A stretch of DNA of 64,000 nt from Parabacteroides acidifaciens (GTDB lineage Bacteria > Bacteroidota > Bacteroidia > Bacteroidales > Tannerellaceae), in assembly GCF_003363715.1 (NCBI RefSeq), contig NZ_QREV01000015.1, positions 31,594-95,593 on the forward strand, written 5' to 3'. This document shows positions 9,388 through 17,574 of the stretch, piece by piece. A program made the position numbers and the translations under genes. Every line of letters begins with the position of its first letter. Within the stretch, counting starts at the first letter, position 1. The notes under the pieces were generated by a model, which saw nothing but the letters and a program-made list of their open reading frames with translations, was not told the origin of the DNA and made no database searches.

Positions 9388-9798
9388 CTATATCACATTT
9401 ACATTAAACTCTTCTTCATATATAGTCAAACCACCATTTTCACATTCATCTAACAAATCACATGAAATATTTAATGACTTATCTATAGAAAAGATGTGTC
9501 CATCATATACCTTTAGCAATATTCGATTATCATGCAAAATAGCATAATGACAAAAATAATCGATAAGACTATCGTCTTTTATTAGTTTCTGTTCTAAATA
9601 AAGTATACAATCAGAAGACAGTTTAAAACAATAGTCATATTGATTTTTATACACGCCTATATCTGACAAATATCTTTTAATATCAAGAATACAACCATCA
9701 TTAAATGCATTATTAATATAATCACCAACATACAATAAACTTTGAGATGGCAATTTACTCATAATTGATAATAATAATTGAATTTTACAGTCTTCCAT
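9388..9798 (-). CDS. hypothetical protein, first gene of the AT-rich island
   Basis: 136 residues from the ATG at 9798 (MEDCKIQLLLSIMSKLP). An in-frame upstream ATG at 9834 would add 12 mostly hydrophobic residues, and no ribosome-binding site decides between them. The protein is acidic and strand-rich, with CILYLEQKLIKDDSLIDYF and a C-terminal GGLTIYEEEFNVNVI. No family is recognised. It sits one base before the next gene, implying a coupled pair. It heads the five-gene island, with a possible promoter element at 9867-9874. Confidence 0.5.
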   Translation of the reverse strand: MEDCKIQLLLSIMSKLPSQSLLYVGDYINNAFNDGCILDIKRYLSDIGVYKNQYDYCFKLSSDCILYLEQKLIKDDSLIDYFCHYAILHDNRILLKVYDGHIFSIDKSLNISCDLLDECENGGLTIYEEEFNVNVI

Positions 9799-9866
9799 AA
9801 TCATACACATCATACTAATTAAAACAAAAAACATAAAATCATCGCTACTTATATTTCGTTTAACGA

Positions 9867-9874
9867 CAAAGATA
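9867..9874 (-). promoter_or_regulatory. possible -7 element for the AT-rich island
   Basis: Minus-strand TATCTTTG matches the Bacteroidota -7 element and would start transcription near 9860, about 60 nt before the first island gene. No TTTG is found at the usual distance upstream, so this is a weak call. Confidence 0.35.
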
Positions 9875-10065
9875 CCTATTTTTCAAATCTATCTGTACAT
9901 ATAAGGACATTCGATTTTGCTTACCTTGATAATATTTTAAGCTTCCACTCACCTGATTGATTTTTCTCAAAATATTCATATACGAACTACATCACTTTTA
10001 TTCAAATTCATATTAGAAAATTCTCTTTCAACCTTAGAATGGTATTCTTTAATTTTCCAATGACC

Positions 10066-10570
10066 TTATTGTACAAAATTTCTTTTCAAAGCCCCAAAAC
10101 GCCCCCGAAAGCAAACAAATGTTAATCATGTTTTTCAGCCTCAAAAAGGGACTTTTTCCTCTTTTTCGGGAGTTCTTTGCCATTGCGACCGTCCTCTTCG
10201 CCATTATGACCGTCCCAATAGGTAGTGCACTCGGCAGCCCGCAAAGATTTAGACGGTCGTAATTGAGATTTGGACGGTCGTAATTGAAAAGAGGACCGTT
10301 TTCAGGGCAAAAAACCACCAAAATTTCCTTTGGATATTTGAAGCGCGGTCCGTTTTATTTTGCTACAAGCGATTCTCCGGGAGTTAAGGTTTATCACTTT
10401 GTCAGTATTTGCGCCTTTCAGCAAACAAACTGCACGCTTTTTGTAATGCCCCCGGCATCTCACTCCGCCTGTTGTCAAAAAAGAGAGGTGAAACGGTGAA
10501 AAAAGTCAATCAAAAATGGATCAACTTTTCGGACGAAATAGAAAAATGACCGGAAAAGGGGGTTATTGTA
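10066..10570. repeat. dispersed non-coding element, copy 1
   Basis: This 505-bp segment is clearly homologous, with essentially the same length, to 25544-26046. Both copies are bounded by the octamer TTATTGTA at each end (here 10066-10073 and 10563-10570). Inside, four copies of a 12-13-bp motif of the form ATTACGACCGTCC are arranged as two on each strand (10182-10194, 10203-10215 against 10252-10263, 10272-10284), giving a nested hairpin around TAGTGCACTCGGCA. Other well-conserved blocks are near 10380-10400 and 10515-10545. No convincing gene is inside. The segment fills most of the 9.8-10.76 kb gene-free gap. It is a dispersed repeat, probably a small non-autonomous mobile element or structured RNA locus. 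Confidence 0.8.
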
Positions 10571-10705
10571 TCATTTAACAATTAACAAAAGCTATGCATA
10601 CCGGACTTGAAAGTAATCCAAAATTGCTTTATAGTTATCTTGCGCAGTAAGCCACGATACACTATGCTATCGGCAAGTTTTACGCCAAAAACCGCTTTAA
10701 AGACA

Positions 10706-10735
10706 GCGATTCTTACCGGTATCGGCAAGAATCGC
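10706..10735 (-). terminator. hairpin downstream of the isomerase gene
   Basis: A perfect 9-bp stem (10706-10714 with 10727-10735) encloses a 12-nt loop, 28 bp past the isomerase stop codon. On the minus strand it is followed by TGTCTTT, a modest U-rich tail, and on the plus strand by a T-rich stretch. It is a likely intrinsic terminator. Confidence 0.55.
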
Positions 10736-10763
10736 ATTTATTTTCTTTTCTGAACACCACTTC

Positions 10764-11753
10764 TTATTTCTCAAAACAGGCATCAAAAGCATGGGCCGAC
10801 GGTTCGAAATCGACCTGCTTCACAAAAGCACAGGATTCGCGAGCGCCATGCTCACGATCCATGCGGCTGTCTTCCCACTCGACTGAAAGCGGTCCCTGGT
10901 AGCCGATATCGTTCAAGGCACGGATAATCTCCTCGAACTGGATTTTGCCACGTCCCAGACTGCGGAAATTCCAAAAGCGGCGAGCATCGCCAAACGTCGA
11001 ATGACCACCGAAAACACCGATCTGCTTAGGCGTATCGCTCCAATACACATCTTTCATGTGAACGTGGAAAATACGGTCGGAAAACTGGTTGATGAAATCA
11101 ACATAATCAACACTCTGGTATCCCAGATGGCTCGGGTCATAATTGAAACCGAAAGCCGGATGGTAATTGACTACCTCAAGCGCTTTCCGGGCAGAATAGG
11201 TATCAAATGCAATCTCGGAAGGATGGACCTCAAGAGCAAAACGAACTCCCAACTCCTGGAACGCATCCAGAACCGGTATGAAACGCCGTGCAAAATCAGC
11301 ATATCCTTCATTTATCATTTCATCGGAAACAGGCGGAAAAGAATAAAGCCATTGCCAGATCGAACTGCCGGTAAAACCGGCTACGATATTCAAACCTAAC
11401 ATTTTAGCGGCACGGGCAGCCTGGATCATATATTCGGCTGCACGCTGGCGAATACCTTCGGGATCACCGTCTCCCCAAATACAATCGGGCAATATCGATT
11501 TATGGCGCTGGTCTATATTATCGCAAATAGCCTGGCCGATCAGATGGTTAGAGATACAAAACAGTTTCAAACCATGTTTATCAAGCATAGCCTTGATACC
11601 CTGATAATACTCGGGATCTGTCCTCCGAACATCCAAATGGGAAGGCAAACCCAACTCTACACCATCAAAACCAAATGATTTTGCTTTTTCACAAACAACT
11701 TCCAGCGGGAGATCTCCCCACTGCAGCGTACATAATGTTACAGGACGTGCCAT
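10764..11753 (-). CDS. sugar phosphate isomerase/epimerase family protein
   Basis: 329 residues from the ATG at 11753 (MARPVTLCTLQWGDLPLEVV). The longer frame to 11798 has no family-like residues, and AAAGAGAAAC sits just before 11753. The fold is a xylose-isomerase-like TIM barrel (AP endonuclease 2 family): FDGVELGLPSHLD near residue 35, FALEVHPSEIAFD near 195, FNYDPSHLGYQ near 225, FHVHMKDVYW near 250 and SVEWEDSRMD near 300 supply the acidic and histidine metal ligands. It is cytoplasmic and probably isomerises or epimerises a free or oxidised sugar. The exact substrate cannot be told. A minus-strand TATATTTG at 11803-11796 may be its promoter. Confidence 0.88.
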   Translation of the reverse strand: MARPVTLCTLQWGDLPLEVVCEKAKSFGFDGVELGLPSHLDVRRTDPEYYQGIKAMLDKHGLKLFCISNHLIGQAICDNIDQRHKSILPDCIWGDGDPEGIRQRAAEYMIQAARAAKMLGLNIVAGFTGSSIWQWLYSFPPVSDEMINEGYADFARRFIPVLDAFQELGVRFALEVHPSEIAFDTYSARKALEVVNYHPAFGFNYDPSHLGYQSVDYVDFINQFSDRIFHVHMKDVYWSDTPKQIGVFGGHSTFGDARRFWNFRSLGRGKIQFEEIIRALNDIGYQGPLSVEWEDSRMDREHGARESCAFVKQVDFEPSAHAFDACFEK

Positions 11754-11894
11754 GTTTCTCTTTATTTTTAAGGTTACTACATTGTGTCTATTCGACAAAT
11801 ATAAAATTTCTTTTTAAATTTATCTGCAAATATTTTTTATTTCTAAAGTTTTATGTTTCCTTTGCTTCCGTTAGAAACAACAAAAAGCTTAGCT

Positions 11895-12854
11895 ATGAAA
11901 AGAGAAGTGTTATATGCACTTGCCTGTGTGCTTTACCTGACAGGCTGTAGTAACAATCCCTCACTCGAGGAAGTCGTTAATCCGGAAAAAGAAATTTATC
12001 CCGTCCAATTCAGTATTCAAATGGAAAAAGAAGTCGTGTCTTTTCCCGCCACCCGCAGTATGCCCGATAATACAATACCGGAACCATCGGTGTCAAAAGC
12101 AGAGGGAGATAAAGAATTGAAGGAGTTATGTACTACTATTGAATATGCTGTATATCAAAAGACGGAAGAAGCGGATGCGCCCGTTTATGTCAAAAACAAA
12201 CAATTCGTTTGCGATGCCTCAGACAAAGATATCGACTTCGGTATTGTCTACGACAGCCTGCCGCAAGGGGATTATACATTTTATTTCCTGGCACATAACT
12301 CAAAAACGGCAACATTATCCAATTCCATTTTCTCTTTCGATAACGTTTCCGATACATTCTATGGAGCACTGCCCCTAAAAATAGGAGCTACCGATGAAAT
12401 CAATGAAGACATTACTCTGGAACGCATTGTCAGCCGCATCGAATTTATGGCTACCGACTCGGTTTCCGACGAGCTCAAACAATTCGATATGGAGATCGAC
12501 GGGGTAGCCAATCAGCTGGACATCACAACCGGCCTGGGGATCAAGACATTGAAAAAACAAACCCTTTCATATATATTCAAGAGCGAAGATATTGGGATAG
12601 TAAATAAAACACATTCTTTCTACACCTTCATTCCAGCGACCGACAACAAAATATCCGTCCACCTCTCCGCCATCGCCCAAAGCGATGAACTGATCCGTGA
12701 GCGGCAAATCGACAATATCCTACCGGAACAAAACAAAATCATCCGCTACAAAGGCCGCCTCTACAGCCGTTCAGAATCCGACGACACCTTCCAGATCAGC
12801 ATTTTCAATAATGGGGAATGGGGAGAGGAAAAAGAAGAGGAGTTGCCGGAATGA
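11895..12854 (+). CDS. FimB/Mfa2-like fimbrial or surface lipoprotein
   Basis: 319 residues from the ATG at 11895. The frame extends to 11853, but the signal peptide starts here: MKREVLYALACVLYLTGC, a lipobox with Cys18. The rest is beta-rich. Blocks such as LPLKIGATDEINEDITLERIV and ISRIEF-like SRIEFMATD recall the anchor and tip subunits of Bacteroidales type V fimbriae (FimB/Mfa2 and related families). These lipoproteins reach the outer membrane and either anchor or form fimbriae. No other fimbrial genes are adjacent, so this may be an isolated subunit. The C-terminus is highly acidic (EEKEEEL). The family assignment is moderate. Confidence 0.6.
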   Translation: MKREVLYALACVLYLTGCSNNPSLEEVVNPEKEIYPVQFSIQMEKEVVSFPATRSMPDNTIPEPSVSKAEGDKELKELCTTIEYAVYQKTEEADAPVYVKNKQFVCDASDKDIDFGIVYDSLPQGDYTFYFLAHNSKTATLSNSIFSFDNVSDTFYGALPLKIGATDEINEDITLERIVSRIEFMATDSVSDELKQFDMEIDGVANQLDITTGLGIKTLKKQTLSYIFKSEDIGIVNKTHSFYTFIPATDNKISVHLSAIAQSDELIRERQIDNILPEQNKIIRYKGRLYSRSESDDTFQISIFNNGEWGEEKEEELPE

Positions 12855-12909
12855 GTAGCATATAGTTTTTATTCATATCTTTGTCTCTTGAATATAAATG
12901 TATGGGACT

Positions 12910-13320
12910 ATGATTAAGAAAAATATACTCGGTTTTTTGTTATTGCTGTCAGTATTCTGTTTATTCAACAGTTGTGAGGATGATCCGTATTACGATGACT
13001 ACGGTTGGGCAACCGATGCTTTATGCAATAATACTTGGGTTGATTTTTATACAAATAATGATGGATACGAATGCGAGCAACGGCTTGATTTCTATGATGA
13101 CCATACAGGAAAGGATTTTACAATTATCTATTATCCCAATGGTATGACCGACGAACTGAAAACAAGTTTTTACTGGGATTGGGAAGACAACTTTTTTGAT
13201 TCTTTCTATGTAGAGTATGCAAATGGGACTGATTATTACGAGGATGTCCGAATTAGCGACAGATATTTAAAATGCCTCCTCAATGGAGATCGGGTTACAT
13301 TCGAACCATTCTACTGGTAA
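12910..13320 (+). CDS. small acidic lipoprotein of unknown function
   Basis: 136 residues from the ATG at 12910; the ATG at 12898 would add four residues before the signal peptide. The signal peptide MIKKNILGFLLLLSVFCLF ends in the lipobox FNSC. The mature protein is very rich in Asp, Tyr and Trp (DDPYYDDYGW, FYWDWEDNFFDSF) and looks like a single small beta-barrel or sandwich domain. No named family is recognised. TATCTTTG at 12876-12883 is a possible promoter element, so it may be transcribed apart from the preceding lipoprotein. Confidence 0.72.
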   Translation: MIKKNILGFLLLLSVFCLFNSCEDDPYYDDYGWATDALCNNTWVDFYTNNDGYECEQRLDFYDDHTGKDFTIIYYPNGMTDELKTSFYWDWEDNFFDSFYVEYANGTDYYEDVRISDRYLKCLLNGDRVTFEPFYW

Positions 13321-13321
13321 C

Positions 13322-13354
13322 AAAAAAGGCAATCAGAAAATGATTGCCTTTTTT
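13322..13354 (+). terminator. intrinsic terminator between lipoprotein and tRNA-Arg
   Basis: A perfect 14-bp inverted repeat (13322-13335 with 13341-13354) has a 5-nt loop and begins with A-run and ends with T-run. It can therefore stop both the plus-strand lipoprotein transcript and the minus-strand tRNA-Arg transcript. Confidence 0.88.
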
Positions 13355-13355
13355 G

Positions 13356-13427
13356 TAGCTCCGCCGAGAATCGAACTCGGATCTAAAGTTTAGGAAACTT
13401 CTATTCTATCCGTTGAACTACAGAGCC
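13356..13427 (-). tRNA. tRNA-Arg (anticodon CCU)
   Basis: Read on the minus strand this 72-nt sequence folds as a standard tRNA. It has a 7-bp acceptor stem (GGCTCTG with CGGAGCT, two G-U pairs), a D arm, a 5-bp anticodon stem with loop TTCCTAA, a 4-nt variable loop and a T arm with TTCGATT. The loop gives anticodon CCU, reading AGG. CCA is not encoded. The shared terminator at 13322-13354 lies directly downstream. Confidence 0.93.
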
Positions 13428-13498
13428 CTTTTTGTTGTAAGTGCGGGCAAAAGTATAACCTTTTCCGCAAACTGGCAAGTATTTGGAGGAGCAATCTG

Positions 13499-14224
13499 TT
13501 AATCAAACAGACTTTGCATGACCGATAGGGACTTTATTTCGGGGAAATCCGGCAGGTGCAAACGATAATATTCAAGAATACGGCTGATGACGTTCACGCG
13601 GTCCTGACGGGAAAAAGAATATAAGGACATATTTTCAAAACTAATCTTCAGCAACCGGGCAAAGACCACGCTTTCCTCCCGGTTCAGATAATGGCGGTGC
13701 ATCGGAATATGCTCGACAAACACACCGTTCAGCATATCAAAACAGGAACCTGCCACATACGAATCCGCATTCGGATAGATCCCCATATAATATAAAAGCC
13801 GCAGCAAGAACACCAGATGGAAATTCGCCACCCCTTTATCCGACAGCTCCAACAGTTGTATCGACTCATACAGATATTCAAAAAGCCGCGAATCCGGTTC
13901 TGTCTCCTTCACCACCCGGAAAAGGACTTCGGACAGGAAAAGCGCAAGTACATTCTTGACCGGATTACAAAACAACTCCGTAAGCGGATAGCAAAGTTTC
14001 GTTTCACGAATGCGGTGCAAATCACGCTTATTCAGATGCTCGACTTCCATTTCCACAACCGAAAGAGGCATAAAGAGCGCTTTCGAGACAGACGACTTCT
14101 TTCCCCGGCTGCGGGCAACCAGATAGGAAGCACGTCCGAAAGCCTCCGTGTACATATATATAATAGAGTACTTATCGTTATATGGAATGGAATGCAGGAC
14201 AATCCCACGCGTTTTACACAACAT
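13499..14224 (-). CDS. recO: DNA repair protein RecO
   Basis: 241 residues, the normal RecO length. An N-terminal OB-fold is seen in MLCKTRGIVLHSIPYNDKYS, followed by LVARSRGKKSSVSKALFMPL, and a helical C-terminal domain follows (VLALFLSEVLFRVV, LELSDKGVANFHLVFLL). RecO binds single-stranded DNA and SSB and, with RecR, loads RecA at gaps in the cytoplasm. It is encoded alone, separated from tRNA-Arg by 71 bp and divergent from the DUF2721 gene. No zinc-binding cysteine quartet is evident, as in many RecO proteins of this phylum. Confidence 0.92.
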   Translation of the reverse strand: MLCKTRGIVLHSIPYNDKYSIIYMYTEAFGRASYLVARSRGKKSSVSKALFMPLSVVEMEVEHLNKRDLHRIRETKLCYPLTELFCNPVKNVLALFLSEVLFRVVKETEPDSRLFEYLYESIQLLELSDKGVANFHLVFLLRLLYYMGIYPNADSYVAGSCFDMLNGVFVEHIPMHRHYLNREESVVFARLLKISFENMSLYSFSRQDRVNVISRILEYYRLHLPDFPEIKSLSVMQSLFD

Positions 14225-14317
14225 ATCACCGTTATTTGGATAGCAAAGTTACAACATTTTCCTTTTCCGCTTTGTTTTATTACATAACAAACTACTAAAT
14301 TATAAAGTACATATAAT

Positions 14318-14713
14318 ATGCAGGAACTTACGCTTACCACTCCGTCGTTGCTCTTCTCGGCAGTCTCGCTTATCCTTCTGGCTTATACAAACCGGTTCAT
14401 TTCGTATGCGAGCCTCGTGCGTACGTTAAAAGAAAAGCACCAGCAGACACACGATCCGAAAAATGTCGCACAGATTGCCAACCTCCGGAAACGGTTGTAT
14501 CTGACGCGTTCCATGCAAATATTAGGACTGCTCAGCCTGCTCTTTTGCGTGATATCGATGTTTTTCATCTACATCTCCTGGCAAATCATCGCAGCTTGGA
14601 TATTCGGAGTCGGACTCTTGCTATTGGCCGCCTCACTATGCGTATGTATCTGGGAAATAAACATTTCAGTCAACGCATTGGAAATTCACCTGCAGGACAT
14701 GAGTTCGAAATAG
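14318..14713 (+). CDS. DUF2721 family membrane protein
   Basis: 131 residues. Hydrophobic segments lie at about 8-24 (PSLLFSAVSLILLAYTN), 70-90 (ILGLLSLLFCVISMFFIYI) and 95-115. Between the first two is a basic cytoplasmic stretch with NLRKRLYLTRS. The size, the opening TTPSLLFSAVSLILLAYTNRF and the three-helix layout fit DUF2721, a widespread inner-membrane family with no assigned function. It is divergent from recO and precedes the tRNA-Glu/rpsT cluster, which has its own promoter. Confidence 0.82.
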   Translation: MQELTLTTPSLLFSAVSLILLAYTNRFISYASLVRTLKEKHQQTHDPKNVAQIANLRKRLYLTRSMQILGLLSLLFCVISMFFIYISWQIIAAWIFGVGLLLLAASLCVCIWEINISVNALEIHLQDMSSK

Positions 14714-14755
14714 ATGTTAAATGCGAAAGATTCTATATATTTTCCCTTCAAATAT

Positions 14756-14786
14756 TTTGCCAGTTTAAAGAGAACATCTATCTTTG
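14756..14786 (+). promoter_or_regulatory. promoter of the tRNA-Glu / rpsT cluster
   Basis: TTTG (14756-14759), a 19-nt spacer and TATCTTTG (14779-14786) match the Bacteroidota consensus very well. The expected start is near 14793, about 50 nt before tRNA-Glu, so rpsT is probably co-transcribed with the tRNA. Confidence 0.82.
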
Positions 14787-14845
14787 CACTCGCAATCGGG
14801 AAATCAACAATCCCAGAGAGCTGAAAGTGAGAACTTTGACAGGAT

Positions 14846-14917
14846 GGCCCGTTCGTCTATCGGTTAGGACGCAAGATTTTCATTCTTGAAAGGGGGGTTC
14901 GATTCCCCCACGGGCTA
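14846..14917 (+). tRNA. tRNA-Glu (anticodon UUC), copy 1
   Basis: A 72-nt cloverleaf with acceptor GGCCCGT/ACGGGCT, anticodon stem CAAGA/TCTTG with loop TTTTCAT (anticodon TTC), and T arm GGGGG/CCCCC with TTCGATT. It is identical over all 72 nt to the second copy at 15282-15353. It lies 42 bp before rpsT in the same direction. Confidence 0.95.
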
Positions 14918-14959
14918 CAATAAACAGGATTAAAGAATAAATAAAGAGAATAGCTAACA

Positions 14960-15214
14960 ATGGCAAATCACAAGTCATCTATTAAGAGAATCAGACAGAC
15001 CAACGCAAAGCGTCTGCATAACAGATATTATGCAAAGACTGCAAGAAATGCAATGAAGGTTTTGCGTGCTACTGAAGACAAGAACGAAGCTCAGGCTCTG
15101 TATCCGAAGGTGTGCTCTATGTTGGACAAGCTTGCTAAAAAACACATTATTCACAAGAATAAGGCCGGCAACTTGAAATCCAAATTGGCAAAACACGTTA
15201 ACGGACTGGCATAA
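14960..15214 (+). CDS. rpsT: 30S ribosomal protein S20
   Basis: 84 residues, highly basic, starting [22 protein letters not shown], the S20 signature. S20 binds 16S rRNA early in small-subunit assembly. The gene sits between two identical tRNA-Glu genes and shares the strong promoter at 14756-14786. An intrinsic terminator follows at 15241-15273. Start and length fit the family exactly. Confidence 0.97.
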   Translation: MANHKSSIKRIRQTNAKRLHNRYYAKTARNAMKVLRATEDKNEAQALYPKVCSMLDKLAKKHIIHKNKAGNLKSKLAKHVNGLA

Positions 15215-15240
15215 TAAAGGTATTATACTTTATATAGTAT

Positions 15241-15273
15241 AAAGCCGGACTAATTAATCAGCCCGGCTTTTTT
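15241..15273 (+). terminator. intrinsic terminator after rpsT
   Basis: An 8-bp stem (15241-15248 with 15263-15270) with a 14-nt loop is followed by a run of T. It lies only 8 bp before the second tRNA-Glu, so that tRNA may depend on read-through or on its own promoter. Confidence 0.82.
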
Positions 15274-15281
15274 AAACCGCC

Positions 15282-15353
15282 GGCCCGTTCGTCTATCGGT
15301 TAGGACGCAAGATTTTCATTCTTGAAAGGGGGGTTCGATTCCCCCACGGGCTA
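15282..15353 (+). tRNA. tRNA-Glu (anticodon UUC), copy 2
   Basis: Base-for-base identical to the tRNA-Glu at 14846-14917, while flanking bases differ at once on both sides. It lies directly after the rpsT terminator and before a strong terminator at 15362-15396. Confidence 0.95.
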
Positions 15354-15361
15354 CCTTTTAG

Positions 15362-15396
15362 AAAGAGACAAAGTTGAACTTTGTCTCTTTTTTTGT
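15362..15396 (+). terminator. intrinsic terminator after the second tRNA-Glu
   Basis: A perfect 12-bp stem (15362-15373 with 15379-15390) with a 5-nt loop runs into a seven-T tail. It ends the tRNA-rpsT-tRNA cluster. Confidence 0.92.
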
Positions 15397-15456
15397 TATA
15401 TCTCCACATTTGACTATTTTCACACTATCCATACCTTCTAAGTCAATTATTTTCAC

Positions 15457-15464
15457 TATATTTG
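15457..15464 (+). promoter_or_regulatory. -7 element upstream of gyrB
   Basis: TATATTTG matches the Bacteroidota -7 element and would start transcription near 15471, about 45 nt before the gyrB ATG. No good TTTG lies at the standard distance upstream. Confidence 0.5.
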
Positions 15465-15509
15465 TTAGCTTTTTTAGACAGACAGATAATTACAGATTTT
15501 AAACGATAA

Positions 15510-17471
<1,962 letters not shown>

Positions 17472-17479
17472 AGAATCCC

Positions 17480-17531
17480 ATGGGCATGCAATTTCAGTTG
17501 GATGGGCATGAAACTAAAATTGCATGCCCAT
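17480..17531. repeat. 15-bp inverted repeat with a third internal copy
   Basis: A perfect 15-bp stem (17480-17494 with 17517-17531) encloses a 22-nt loop that itself contains GATGGGCATG, a third copy of the arm's start. It lies 8 bp past the gyrB stop. It could end gyrB transcription, but the following bases are only weakly T-rich. Confidence 0.6.
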
Positions 17532-17542
17532 CCGACTATTTC

Positions 17543-17573
17543 TTCATAATTCATAATTCATAACTCATAATTC
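17543..17573. repeat. AT-rich tandem repeat (TTCATAA units)
   Basis: Three to four imperfect units of TTCATAA/CTCATAA end two bases before the start codon of the C26-M19 fusion gene. It is similar in kind to the spacer repeat at 1498-1528. No clear ribosome-binding site is left for the gene, which is usual in this phylum. Confidence 0.55.
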
Positions 17574-17574
17574 T

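Noticed and set aside
9835..10065. A toxin gene to match the immunity-like island
   Set aside because: The flanking DNA has no open frame of toxin size and no Rhs, PAAR or LXG-like signature on either side.
10049..10321. 90-codon open frame on the minus strand inside element copy 1, with a NYDRPNL repeat
   Set aside because: The same frame is partly open in copy 2 but has no start codon, a stop just upstream and many non-conservative changes. The repeats in the peptide come from the DNA motif repeats. It is treated as part of the element.
10284..10499. 71-codon plus-strand frame inside element copy 1
   Set aside because: It is not conserved in copy 2 and shows no protein-like features; it overlaps the other frame antisense.
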